Notes: generated by a model from the letters alone, not told the origin. A stretch of DNA of 64,000 nt from Enterococcus songbeiensis (GCF_005405265.1 NZ_BJDS01000007.1:1-64000), one strand, 5' to 3'; positions 36,303 through 44,199 are shown, numbered from the stretch's first letter. Numbers and translations: made by a program.

Positions 36303-36548
36303 ATGGCAAACGGAAGTGGAGAGGAAGAATTGTGGCGGGAGGTACTTCAACGACTTACTAAGATTGAGAGTAACACTAAAGGATTAGACGAGCTTTCTAA
36401 AAAAGCAAATGAAGCTCATGCGATGTCCGTTACTAACAAGGAGGATATCAAGGAGCTGAAGGAAGCGCAGAAAGCTAATAAGAACTGGTTGATGGGCCTA
36501 CTGGCAACAGTGATTGGCTATGTGGTTATGAATTATATTTTGAAATAG
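36303..36548 (+). CDS. XhlA-like lysis-associated membrane protein
   Basis: 81 residues: a helical coiled-coil (about 10-58) and a C-terminal transmembrane helix (NWLMGLLATVIGYVVMNYILK). Matches haemolysin XhlA-type proteins encoded beside holins. Confidence 0.75.
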   Translation: MANGSGEEELWREVLQRLTKIESNTKGLDELSKKANEAHAMSVTNKEDIKELKEAQKANKNWLMGLLATVIGYVVMNYILK

Positions 36549-36559
36549 GAGAAAATGCG

Positions 36560-36859
36560 ATGAAAAATATTAATTGGGAAGTACGTATTAAAAGCAAGAC
36601 GTTTTGGCTGGCAGTGATTCCAGCGGTTGCTCTAGCAGTACAGGCAATTATGTCGGTATTTGGGTTTGAATATGATTTTGGCATTTTGGTGAATAAGCTG
36701 ATTGTTGTGGTAAATACAGTATTTGCAGTTTTAGTCATCATCGGGATTGTTAATGATCCAACAACTAGTGGTGTATCAGACAGTCAGCAGGCTTTAACGT
36801 ATACAGAGCCGCGAAAAGATCCTGTGGTGGACAAAGACGATCAAGAAAATAACGTTTAG
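36560..36859 (+). CDS. holin (phi-LC3 family)
   Basis: 99 residues with two transmembrane helices (about 12-30 and 40-62) and the motif NWEVRIKSKTFWLAVIPA plus GIVNDPTTSGVSDS typical of phi-LC3 holins. It forms the membrane lesion that releases the endolysin. Confidence 0.9.
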   Translation: MKNINWEVRIKSKTFWLAVIPAVALAVQAIMSVFGFEYDFGILVNKLIVVVNTVFAVLVIIGIVNDPTTSGVSDSQQALTYTEPRKDPVVDKDDQENNV

Positions 36860-36871
36860 GGGGAAAAAACT

Positions 36872-37882
36872 ATGAGTATTCCAACACCAGTAATTTTAGA
36901 CATCAGTGAGTGGCAAACACCTTCGTCTATCAACTATGATAAGTTGGCCAAAGCGGTTGACGGCGTGATCATCCGTATCCAATATGGATCAAACTACGTC
37001 GATAAACACTACAAAACACATATTTCCGAGTTTAAAAAAAGAGGTGTGCCGATTGCTGTCTACGCATGGGTCCGAGGATCTTCGCATTCTGACATGGAGA
37101 CAGAAGCGAAAGACTTTTACAATCGCGCAAAGGCGTATGATCCTAGCTTTTGGTGGCTTGATGTGGAAGAAAAATCGATGTCGGATATGCGTGGAGGCGT
37201 AGAGAAGTATCGAGCTAAACTAAAATCCCTAGGAGCGAAAAAAGTTGGAGCATATATTGCTAACCATCTATATTCTAGTTTTAACCTCAATACCTCAAAA
37301 TTCGATGGTATTTGGATCCCGACATACGGCTCAAACAATGGTCAATATAACGGATCAAATCCGACGGCTACATCAAACTACGATATCCATCAATATACTT
37401 CAAATGGCAAATTGAGTGGATATTCTGGTCCATTGGATTTGAACCGCATTGTAAAAAAAGGATTTAATTATTTCTTTGGAACAGCAACAACTGATTCAAA
37501 TACTGGAAGCACTAACACTGGTTCAACCAGTAAACCAAGCTACACCAAATTAACTGTTGATGGTAAATTCGGCGCTGCTACTGCAAAACGATTGCAACAA
37601 TACTTTGGCACAACACAAGATGGTGTGATCAGTCATCAGTACAAGCAAAAGTACAATCAAAATGTTTATGCAGCGCAATTTGACAAGACACTGATTGGAT
37701 CAAATGTAGTTGTAGCCTTGCAAAAATGGCTAAAAGTAGAAGCTGATGGCTTATGTGGAAAAGCAACTATCGTAGCCTTACAAAAACGCATGGGAACAAC
37801 TGCGGACGGCTTTATCAGTCCAGTTTCCGATTGCGTGAAAGAGTTGCAACGAGCGCTTAATAACAATAAGTTACCTTGGTAG
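36872..37882 (+). CDS. endolysin: GH25 muramidase with peptidoglycan-binding repeats
   Basis: 336 residues. The N-terminal GH25 domain (1-205) shows DISEWQ and the catalytic WLDVEEK. A Ser/Thr/Gly linker (about 207-225) leads to two repeats with VDGKFGAATAKRLQQYFGT and ADGLCGKATIVALQKRMG patterns that bind cell wall. It cleaves the glycan backbone. No signal peptide, so export depends on the holin. Confidence 0.93.
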   Translation: MSIPTPVILDISEWQTPSSINYDKLAKAVDGVIIRIQYGSNYVDKHYKTHISEFKKRGVPIAVYAWVRGSSHSDMETEAKDFYNRAKAYDPSFWWLDVEEKSMSDMRGGVEKYRAKLKSLGAKKVGAYIANHLYSSFNLNTSKFDGIWIPTYGSNNGQYNGSNPTATSNYDIHQYTSNGKLSGYSGPLDLNRIVKKGFNYFFGTATTDSNTGSTNTGSTSKPSYTKLTVDGKFGAATAKRLQQYFGTTQDGVISHQYKQKYNQNVYAAQFDKTLIGSNVVVALQKWLKVEADGLCGKATIVALQKRMGTTADGFISPVSDCVKELQRALNNNKLPW

Positions 37883-37888
37883 ACAAAC

Positions 37889-37910
37889 AGCCCGCTTTGG
37901 CGGGCTTGTA
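37889..37910 (+). terminator. terminator after the endolysin
   Basis: AGCCCGC, loop TTTG, GCGGGCT (37889-37906). A short T-poor tail follows. A second hairpin CACTCC/GGAGTG with a T run lies at 37930-37958. Confidence 0.75.
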
Positions 37911-37962
37911 CATATTAATCTAATTGTGACACTCCTCCCATGGAGTGGTTGTTTTTTGTTTT

Positions 37963-38036
37963 ATACCTTTGGCTCAGTTGTTTAGAGCAGACGGCTCATA
38001 ACCGTCTGGTCGTAGGTTGGAGTCCTACAAGGTATA
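37963..38036 (+). tRNA. tRNA with CAT anticodon (Ile2-like or Met)
   Basis: A full cloverleaf: acceptor ATACCTT/AAGGTAT, D-stem GCTC/GAGC, anticodon stem GACGG/CCGTC with loop CTCATAA, T-stem GTAGG/CCTAC, discriminator A, no encoded CCA. The body resembles Firmicute tRNA-Ile2 (AUA-reading after lysidine modification) more than elongator Met. Position 19 is T and position 56 is G instead of the near-universal G19-C56 pair, so it may be diverged or poorly functional. Confidence 0.85.
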
Positions 38037-38103
38037 TTGTTTTTCTAATCATCGATTTATCCGATATATAGTAAATAAATTTACTCCATCGCTTACATAA
38101 GTC

Positions 38104-38143
38104 GGTTGCAAAAAAAAGTTAAATGTTGTAAAATGGTTGCAAC
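38104..38143 (+). promoter_or_regulatory. promoter and operator of the HTH-M78 module
   Basis: TTGCAA (38106-38111) and TAAAAT (38129-38134) are 17 bp apart. GGTTGCAA at 38104-38111 recurs as the palindrome GTTGCAAC at 38136-38143, flanking the promoter, a likely autoregulation site for the downstream HTH protein. Confidence 0.65.
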
Positions 38144-38167
38144 GACATAAGTAGGTGGTGTTTTAAA

Positions 38168-38839
38168 ATGGCAGACTTTTCATATATTTTCCAAGAAGAT
38201 AATCCAGAACATTTTTTAACAGAAATTTTTGATAAAGAAACAAGAATTTACTTGAATTCGTCTGTAAAAATCGGTTATCAGTTGGCTATAGATACTCTGA
38301 AAAAAGAAGATAGTTGGCTTAATGACTTAAGAGGAAAAGAGATTTTACCTAGACTGAAAACATTCGGCGTTGAATACATGATTGTTCAGTATATAAGAAA
38401 TGGTTTGCTTAATCTAAATTATTCGATTAACTATACTCCGGGTAAGAATAACACATTTCTACTATTTAAAGACAAACTGGATAAAACAGACCTTATAGTC
38501 AATCAATCTAATTCTCCTGCCAGACCGAGTAGATACGCTAAGTATCGGGAGAATAGGTACAATAATTTTGAAACTTACTTTGATTTTGATAAAAAAATAT
38601 TTGTTGAAGAAAAGCCGGTATATGTTGAATTAAACCACGGATATCAAACCGACGTACCAATATTTACTGTTCTCGGTATTCCAAAAGACAGCAAGACCTG
38701 GTATACGTCTATACCAGTTGATAAAGAATTTGAACTTTTAACCGATAATAAGGCTAAATTCATTACTACTGAGAAAGAGATGTCTGATTTCAATTTCGAT
38801 GATTTTGAAAAACACATAAAAGAGAGTGATGCTCAATGA
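38168..38839 (+). CDS. unknown protein, partner of HTH-M78 protein
   Basis: 223 residues, soluble, acidic, no signal peptide or clear catalytic motif. It is the first gene of a two-gene operon with ATGA overlap to an XRE-M78 peptidase fusion. This gene order (effector, then HTH-M78 antitoxin or regulator) recalls toxin-antitoxin or prophage-defence pairs. Not recognised as a named family. Confidence 0.6.
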   Translation: MADFSYIFQEDNPEHFLTEIFDKETRIYLNSSVKIGYQLAIDTLKKEDSWLNDLRGKEILPRLKTFGVEYMIVQYIRNGLLNLNYSINYTPGKNNTFLLFKDKLDKTDLIVNQSNSPARPSRYAKYRENRYNNFETYFDFDKKIFVEEKPVYVELNHGYQTDVPIFTVLGIPKDSKTWYTSIPVDKEFELLTDNKAKFITTEKEMSDFNFDDFEKHIKESDAQ

Positions 38840-39978
38840 ATATAAATAATTCCTTTGTCTTTCAAGGAAGTAAATTAAAACTTGCAAGGGAATTAAAACT
38901 GTGGACAATATCTAAGTTAGGTGAAAATTTAGGTGTCAGTCATCAATTAGTATCTGATTGGGAAAACAACAAGAAAAAGCCTACTTTCGAAAAATTACTT
39001 GATATTGAAAATCTTTTAGGATTCCCTAGACAATTCTATTTTAGTAAAGCGGACACAAAATTACCCGATAATGACTTGTTATTTTTCAGAAAGGGTGCTG
39101 CAGTTGCAGTTAAATTTCAAAAACAAGTTGAACAAAGCGGTATTCTTTTCAGCATCATTGCTAGTACAGTTGAAAAATACGTTAATTTACCAAGATTTAG
39201 TTATCCCGAATATTCTTTAAGAAGAAAGGAATTTTCGCAAATTGATTTTAATGATATCTCAAGAATAGCCATGTCTTTAAGGGAAGAATATTCTCTTGGG
39301 GTAGGTCCTTTATCTAATATGACTCTTTTGGTTGAAAAGATGGGGATAAGGGTACATTTTGAAGATCTGAGTTCAGCTAAAATCGATGCATTGACGTTAT
39401 TCGTTAATGATCAACCATATATTATTATTAATAACCAAAGAATATCTAGTGTTAGAATCCGATTTAATTTAGCCCATGAATTGGGACATATAATGTTGCA
39501 CTCAGCTTATGATAAAAAGGAAGTATCTAATAGCTCAAACAACAAAAGAATTGAGAAAGAGGCCAATCAATTTGCGGGTAGTCTGTTGCTTCCAGAAGAA
39601 GGATTTGTTTTAGATTTAGCATCTACTAATATGAAACATTTATTACAACTGAAAAAACACTGGAAGGTCTCACTGCAAGCGATTATATTTAATGGTGAAC
39701 AATCAGGGTTGATAGGCAGTAGACAAACGCTATTTCTGAGGCAACAGATTAGTAGAAATAAGTGGAGAATGCATGAACCATATGATGATGATATCCCAAT
39801 TGAATATCCCACTTTATTTAACAAGGCAATACAATATGTTAAAAATGAGAAGCCGGAATGTATAAAAGAGATAGTATCTGAGATTGGTTTAAGTGAAGAA
39901 CAAATTTTGGATAAGTTTAGATATAATTTACCGGAAAATGACTTAAAGGCTAAAAACCATTTGAAATTATTGCAATGA
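38836..39978 (+). CDS. XRE regulator fused to M78 (ImmA/IrrE-like) metallopeptidase
   Basis: 380 residues. The N-terminal helix-turn-helix (about 10-65, ISKLGENLGVSHQLVSDWENNKKKP) is followed by an M78 peptidase with HELGHIMLH (about 213-221) and a downstream zinc-ligand segment EKEANQFAGSLLLP. Such fusions regulate partners by proteolysis or act as antitoxins. Its position in the lysogenic-conversion region, with its own promoter, suggests expression in the lysogen. Confidence 0.8.
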   Translation: MNINNSFVFQGSKLKLARELKLWTISKLGENLGVSHQLVSDWENNKKKPTFEKLLDIENLLGFPRQFYFSKADTKLPDNDLLFFRKGAAVAVKFQKQVEQSGILFSIIASTVEKYVNLPRFSYPEYSLRRKEFSQIDFNDISRIAMSLREEYSLGVGPLSNMTLLVEKMGIRVHFEDLSSAKIDALTLFVNDQPYIIINNQRISSVRIRFNLAHELGHIMLHSAYDKKEVSNSSNNKRIEKEANQFAGSLLLPEEGFVLDLASTNMKHLLQLKKHWKVSLQAIIFNGEQSGLIGSRQTLFLRQQISRNKWRMHEPYDDDIPIEYPTLFNKAIQYVKNEKPECIKEIVSEIGLSEEQILDKFRYNLPENDLKAKNHLKLLQ

Positions 39979-39980
39979 AA

Positions 39981-40010
39981 AAAGACCCTAGCGAAAGCTA
40001 AGGTCTTTTT
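39981..40010. terminator. bidirectional terminator
   Basis: AAAGACC-TAGC pairs with GCTA-GGTCTTT around loop GAAA, with one mismatch and flanking A and T runs. It separates convergent genes. Confidence 0.85.
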
Positions 40011-40011
40011 G

Positions 40012-40443
40012 TTATTTTTTCCATTCACCTGTTCTTAAGTCTATCAATTCTTCCAATTTAAGAACAGATTTAAAACTTTCGTTGTATTCATTATTTCTTG
40101 TTTGCTCGTCGAGCTTAAATGATAAATTGTAATAATCGCCATTTTTCTTTTTTGGTATTAAATTATTTTCTATCAAGAAATTTATTATTTTTTTGTGACG
40201 ATCTAGATCGTCGATTTCAAGAAAGAAGCATGCAACTCCATTACCATCTTTGTTTGGCATACTACTTAATTTTGCAGTGCTAACAATTTCTTCAACAACA
40301 CTTTTTTCGCAATATGATCTAATTACGTCTCGCGCATCAAAAAAGTCAAAGAAAATCATCCATTTTCCCGTCTTTATTTTATCCATTTTTTCTCCGGAAG
40401 TGAAATATTCCCAATTAGCTAAAACTACGTTCTCAATTTCCAT
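40012..40443 (-). CDS. hypothetical phage-cargo protein
   Basis: 143 residues (MEIENVVLANWEYFTSGEKMDKIKTGKWM...), soluble alpha/beta. AGGAGG precedes the ATG. It is convergent to the HTH-M78 module, in the cargo region. I do not recognise a function; a lysogen-expressed accessory role is inferred from place and orientation only. Confidence 0.6.
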   Translation of the reverse strand: MEIENVVLANWEYFTSGEKMDKIKTGKWMIFFDFFDARDVIRSYCEKSVVEEIVSTAKLSSMPNKDGNGVACFFLEIDDLDRHKKIINFLIENNLIPKKKNGDYYNLSFKLDEQTRNNEYNESFKSVLKLEELIDLRTGEWKK

Positions 40444-40711
40444 GTATTAACCTCCTTTTAGTAAGATTAGCATTTTTTGAAAACGATTACAATATTGTAA
40501 ATGAAAACCATCACTCGATTTTTATTATTTAAGAATAAAACAGAAGTTACTTCTCTTAAGTTTTAAATAGAAAATTATTTTATATAGAAACACACTATAA
40601 TCATTAGAACAGGATGTCATTTGTGAAAAAAATATTTTTTGCTAGATTTTCTGGCATTTCACTTGCACAAAGTAAGCAACTACTATAATATTTGATATGC
40701 AACATGTACAA

Positions 40712-40785
40712 AAAAGAAGAATGCTAGGATAAGATGAAATTTTGGGGAAGCCATCTTATCACGTCTAGCACTCTTCTTTTTTATT
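40712..40785. other. long two-part hairpin in an intergenic region
   Basis: Arm 40712-40729 (A6 then GAAGAATGCTAG) pairs with 40767-40784 (CTAGCACTCTTC then T6), one mismatch. An inner stem GATAAGATG/CATCTTATC (40730-40738 with 40754-40762) encloses a 15-nt loop. It could be a terminator or the end of a small RNA; no ORF is near. The rest of 40444-40925 shows no gene. Confidence 0.65.
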
Positions 40786-40925
40786 TTAGCATTATTCTTT
40801 TCTAATAGATATTATTATTTGAATTTTTTTATCAACAGGAGTAATATCCTAATTAAGCAAGAATTACCTTTTTCATTCCTAAACCACTTTAACGCCACTT
40901 CCTTTTTGGGAGTGGTTATTTATCA

Positions 40926-40954
40926 TTGAAATAAGAACTGATGTTTGGTATAAT
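40926..40954 (+). promoter_or_regulatory. promoter of the two-gene cargo operon
   Basis: TTGAAA (40926-40931), 17-bp spacer, TATAAT (40949-40954). Strong match; transcript starts near 40961. Confidence 0.8.
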
Positions 40955-40978
40955 AAAAGCATAATCCTTATATGATTA

Positions 40979-41050
40979 TATCTGCTATAGGAAGTCTAGG
41001 AAAACGCTTGTTTTTTAGACTTCCTTTTGGTTTAATCTAATTAGCAGATA
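40979..41050 (+). promoter_or_regulatory. structured leader with terminator-like attenuator
   Basis: An outer stem TATCTGCTA (40979-40987) with TAGCAGATA (41042-41050) encloses a 10-bp stem AGGAAGTCTA (40989-40998) with TAGACTTCCT (41016-41025) followed by TTTT. Transcription would have to pass this to reach the ribosome site at about 41061. It may be an attenuator, or a small RNA made from the same promoter. Confidence 0.6.
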
Positions 41051-41072
41051 AAAAAATAAGGAGAAAACAAAT

Positions 41073-42035
41073 ATGGAAAGCAGAGCAGCAAGAGTTAATT
41101 TTTTTAGACTAACACCTGGAAAAAAGGGTGGTATAAACGAATTCAGAGAAGTATTAAAATATAATTTCACAAATTTTGAAACAGGAAAATGGAGTAAAAT
41201 ACCGACTTTAAGGATAAATAGCGATGTTTATTATATACAAGCTATGCAAAAAAGACAGCTTGAAGAAAAATTTAATGGAGAATCAATTTATTATTGGTTG
41301 ATAACAATTTCTCGGGTAGATTTTGATCAAGAAATTGTACTAGCAGATATAACGAAAACAATTGATGAGAGAAGACGTGAAATCGAGCATGAAGAAAATG
41401 AGGGGGTTGTTGTTGATACTCAACTAATTTTTGATCCTTTTAGAAATATTCTTGCCGTTTATGCAAGAAGAGGAACTATAAATACCTATGATTTAAGAAG
41501 ATTCATATGTGAATTAGTTGATGTTAGAGGAATACAATTTGAAATTATATTAAATAAAAATGGCTATGATAGAATAGATAAACTTGATATAGTCGACCAG
41601 ATTTCATACAAAGTAGCAAGTCCAGATAATTTTAAATCGTATAAAGATGATACTAGGGATGAATTTGGTGATTTTAAGTTTGCTAAAAAAGCCAAAGGAG
41701 AAGAACTGTATGTGGTTTTAAAATCAAGTCAGTTGTCAAAAGACAGTATTTCTAAAAAAGTCAAAGACTTAATGACTGTTGATAATATAGAAATTAAGGC
41801 TTTAAAAGTTGATGGTATAGCTGACGGAGTCACAGATAGTATCGACTTAATCAAGAACAAATTGTATTATTCAGGAAAGATTCAATTTGAAAAGGAAATT
41901 AATGATCAGGCTGCTTATGGATTATTAAACAAGGCATTTGACGCGCATTATGATTATATTAAGACTAAGTTTAAAATATCCCGCATTGAAAGTGAGGAAA
42001 TTCAAAATGAAGAAAGGACGAATGAAGCGAAATAA
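41073..42035 (+). CDS. unknown cargo protein, candidate defence component
   Basis: 320 residues, soluble. The first 170 residues look like a mixed beta domain (VNFFRLTPGKKGG ... YYWLITISRVDFDQEIVLADI ... VVVDTQLIFDPFRNILAVYARRG) vaguely resembling DUF4747/DUF6731-type proteins. A charged C-terminal domain follows. It overlaps a four-helix membrane protein gene by 14 nt. The soluble-plus-membrane pair with its own promoter in a prophage cargo slot is a common anti-phage arrangement; this is inference. Confidence 0.55.
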   Translation: MESRAARVNFFRLTPGKKGGINEFREVLKYNFTNFETGKWSKIPTLRINSDVYYIQAMQKRQLEEKFNGESIYYWLITISRVDFDQEIVLADITKTIDERRREIEHEENEGVVVDTQLIFDPFRNILAVYARRGTINTYDLRRFICELVDVRGIQFEIILNKNGYDRIDKLDIVDQISYKVASPDNFKSYKDDTRDEFGDFKFAKKAKGEELYVVLKSSQLSKDSISKKVKDLMTVDNIEIKALKVDGIADGVTDSIDLIKNKLYYSGKIQFEKEINDQAAYGLLNKAFDAHYDYIKTKFKISRIESEEIQNEERTNEAK

Positions 42036-42480
42036 AGTTGTTCTTATAGTTGGAATCACAACAATTTTAGTTGGTTGCATATTTAAAATTAGTCCTTCAA
42101 AAATAAACAATTTTACTGAAATAATGTCTGCTTCTTTATCTTTTTCAGCTTTGGCAACAGCAATGTTTCTATCAAGTTTTTCGCTCATTCCAGCGTTCTC
42201 GAATTCAAAGTTCATAAACGCGTTAAAAGAGTTAGGTACGGATATCAAAATAATGGACAGATTGCTAATATCTACATTAATTTTTTTTATCAGTTCGTTA
42301 TTGACTTTTGTACTGCTATTTTTCGATTGTAACTCTATGTCTTTGATTGCTAATCTAGTAACTACACTTTGGCTTTCTTTTACAACAATGGGATTTACTA
42401 GCACTTTTTATGTTATTGCAATCCTAATTAAAGGTTTTGAGCATTATTACGAGTCGCAAGTCGAAAAAGACAATGAATAA
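42022..42480 (+). CDS. four-helix membrane protein, partner of the preceding gene
   Basis: 152 residues from ATG 42022 (AAAGG upstream) with four hydrophobic segments (about 6-25, 35-60, 75-97, 105-135). A cytosolic sensor plus membrane effector pair is suggested by the overlap. The upstream in-frame ATG at 42007 is possible. No family recognised. Confidence 0.6.
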   Translation: MKRNKVVLIVGITTILVGCIFKISPSKINNFTEIMSASLSFSALATAMFLSSFSLIPAFSNSKFINALKELGTDIKIMDRLLISTLIFFISSLLTFVLLFFDCNSMSLIANLVTTLWLSFTTMGFTSTFYVIAILIKGFEHYYESQVEKDNE

Positions 42481-42490
42481 AACAAATATA

Positions 42491-42525
42491 AAAAGACCTT
42501 ATTTCACGCTAAGGTCTTTTTCATT
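42491..42525. terminator. bidirectional terminator
   Basis: AAAAGACCTTA (42491-42501) pairs perfectly with TAAGGTCTTTT (42510-42520), between convergent genes. Confidence 0.88.
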
Positions 42526-42770
42526 GCTTCAAATTCAATCATAATCTTTGTTTTTCCTATCACCGAATACTTCCTAACAACGAATTGTTTTCTACTATTA
42601 AACATTCCGCTGACAACAATCTGCATATCCTCTGATACGTCAGCCAGAAATGTTAAGGAGTGAGCGGCAATTAAACAGTTAGTTTCGTCCAATCTAAAAT
42701 AAATCAGCGGTGTTTTGCTTTTTGTATTTATCAATTTAACTTTAGTGACTGTGCCTTTTAGTTTTAACAT
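42504..42770 (-). CDS. hypothetical protein in the YolD-like operon
   Basis: 88 residues from ATG 42770 (GAGGTG 6 nt upstream). A beta-rich sequence (KGTVTKVKLINTKSKTPLIYFRLDE) reminiscent of small OB-like proteins. It follows the YolD-like gene almost without gap and shares its LexA-type control. Function unknown. Confidence 0.6.
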   Translation of the reverse strand: MLKLKGTVTKVKLINTKSKTPLIYFRLDETNCLIAAHSLTFLADVSEDMQIVVSGMFNSRKQFVVRKYSVIGKTKIMIEFEAMKKTLA

Positions 42771-42780
42771 ATAGATCACC

Positions 42781-43137
42781 TCAATCTAATGCAGACCACT
42801 TCTTTTCAACAAAAAATTCCACGCTGCGAATCTCATCAAAATCGACTTTCTGCCCAGAAATATAAATACCCAACTCATCATATCCTTGTATCTTTCCAAC
42901 AATATCAGCGGAGTATAAGCCGTTCGTATCCATTTCTTCCTTTTGGATAGCGACTGCTTTGTTTTTCAGTTTCGCTTCATATAAAGTACGATCAATTTCT
43001 TCCTTGGTCATAAGCTCTTTAGCCGGCCAAATAAATTTCCGTTCTTTTTCGTCTTTCGCCATCATGGCATTATGCTCAGAAAGCATAAATCCTTGCCATT
43101 TTAATTTCTTGCGGTCGTGGTATACGTGTAAGCTCAT
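42781..43137 (-). CDS. YolD-like protein (SOS-associated)
   Basis: 118 residues with the YolD pattern DRKKLKWQGFMLSEHNAMM. YolD-like proteins usually accompany UvrX/ImuB-type Y-family polymerases in SOS operons. Here the polymerase is absent. A perfect LexA-type box lies about 37 nt upstream of the ATG. Confidence 0.75.
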   Translation of the reverse strand: MSLHVYHDRKKLKWQGFMLSEHNAMMAKDEKERKFIWPAKELMTKEEIDRTLYEAKLKNKAVAIQKEEMDTNGLYSADIVGKIQGYDELGIYISGQKVDFDEIRSVEFFVEKKWSALD

Positions 43138-43167
43138 ATCAACCAGCTCCTGTCATTTGTTACTCCA

Positions 43168-43198
<31 letters not shown>

Positions 43199-43227
43199 GG
43201 AGTTCGCCATTATGTCGCCCAAATAAA

Positions 43228-43318
43228 AAATATTTATAGGGAAAGACAGGTATTCGAACATATGCATATATACCAGAACAAACTAACGAAAGCTTGATGG
43301 GAAAATATTTATGGGGAA
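43228..43318 (+). repeat. pair of 16-bp direct repeats near attR (candidate integrase arm sites)
   Basis: AAATATTTATAGGGAA (43228-43243) and AAATATTTATGGGGAA (43303-43318), one mismatch, 75 bp apart, 40-130 bp inside attR. That is where arm-type integrase sites are expected. Confidence 0.5.
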
Positions 43319-43357
43319 GTTTATTACTTGATAAAACCTTGTGAATATATCAATGAG

Positions 43358-43412
43358 ACAAGAAGCCTTCATGGCTGTTTTGAAAATGGACGACCAAGAT
43401 AATGCGAAATGA
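43358..43412 (+). pseudogene. lepA: attR core and displaced lepA 3' end (ends DDQDNAK)
   Basis: 33 bp identical to attL (43358-43390), then a lepA reading frame GAC GAC CAA GAT AAT GCG AAA TGA. This is the lepA end that was in place before the prophage entered. It differs from both the phage-supplied end at 5905 and the end at 51649. Nothing else is recognised in 43413-43576. Confidence 0.9.
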
Positions 43413-43576
43413 TTTTTTTGAACGACAAATGCCTATAAATAAGCGTTTATGTGTCTACCAAAATTACATTTAAAGCTTCCTTTTAGAGTTTTTGCTGTCA
43501 TTCTGCTGTCACAGCAGTAAAAAAATGACAAAACTGGAACATTTTGTTGGAAAATTTTGTTTGTTAGCGTACGATG

Positions 43577-43604
43577 AAAGCATCTCATAAGGAGGTGCTT
43601 TTTT
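43577..43604 (+). promoter_or_regulatory. hairpin enclosing the ribosome site of the 46-residue ORF
   Basis: AAGCATCTC (43578-43586) pairs with GAGGTGCTT (43592-43600), loop ATAAG, then TTTT. The SD AGGAGG is inside the stem. It could be a terminator or could control translation of the next ORF. Confidence 0.55.
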
Positions 43605-43605
43605 C

Positions 43606-43746
43606 ATGTCATCGAATTCCCTTAAAGCTGCATTTTACTATATTATCGGAGGAATATTTAAATATGTACAAAAAATACCTAATGATACTTTCAAGAAAGA
43701 AGGCATTAGTATGATGGAAAAGGCCAATAAATTATTGAAGAATTGA
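43606..43746 (+). CDS. small amphipathic peptide
   Basis: 46 residues (MSSNSLKAAFYYIIGGIFKY...), hydrophobic N-terminal half and Lys-rich C-terminal half, no leader motif. AGGAGG precedes ATG 43606 but is within a hairpin. It may be a bacteriocin-like or membrane-active peptide; not recognised. Confidence 0.5.
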   Translation: MSSNSLKAAFYYIIGGIFKYVQKIPNDTFKKEGISMMEKANKLLKN

Positions 43747-43767
43747 TTTCATACTAAGGAGCTTGAA

Positions 43768-44199
43768 ATGTTAAAAAAAAGTATTGAGTGTTGGATATAC
43801 AATCAAAAAATAAATAAGTTTTTATTACTTGAAGTTGATGATACGAAAATCCAATTTTGGCAACCTATTACTGGTGGAATAGAAATGGGTGAATCAGCTA
43901 AATACGCTGCTATTAGAGAAGTATATGAAGAAACTGGATTGATTATTAGTTCAAATAATATCTTTAAAATTGGGGTTCAAAGGATACGGATTGATGATAA
44001 TTTAGTTATTGATAAAACTTTATTTTTAACCATAGTTGATAAAGAAAAAATCATAATTTCAAATGAGCACATCAATTGGAGATGGGAAGAAAAAAAAGAA
44101 GTAATTGAAGCACTACATTGGGAGAACAATATTCAAAGTTTTAATAAAACACTCCAAATATTAAATAAATATTTTCATTTAAGTCCACCACCTTTTTAA
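43768..44199 (+). CDS. NUDIX hydrolase
   Basis: 143 residues with the Nudix box GGIEMGESAKYAAIREVYEE followed by TGL, matching GX5EX7REUXEEXGU. Hydrolyses a nucleoside diphosphate linked to X; the start WIYNQKINKFLLLEV resembles dATP-pyrophosphohydrolase-type enzymes. Substrate not predictable. Confidence 0.85.
   Translation: MLKKSIECWIYNQKINKFLLLEVDDTKIQFWQPITGGIEMGESAKYAAIREVYEETGLIISSNNIFKIGVQRIRIDDNLVIDKTLFLTIVDKEKIIISNEHINWRWEEKKEVIEALHWENNIQSFNKTLQILNKYFHLSPPPF

Noticed and set aside
42781..43137. Y-family polymerase operon
   Set aside because: Only the YolD-like partner is present; no polymerase gene is adjacent.
43256..43269. Third LexA box (CGAACATATGCATA)
   Set aside because: Only one half-site matches the consensus.
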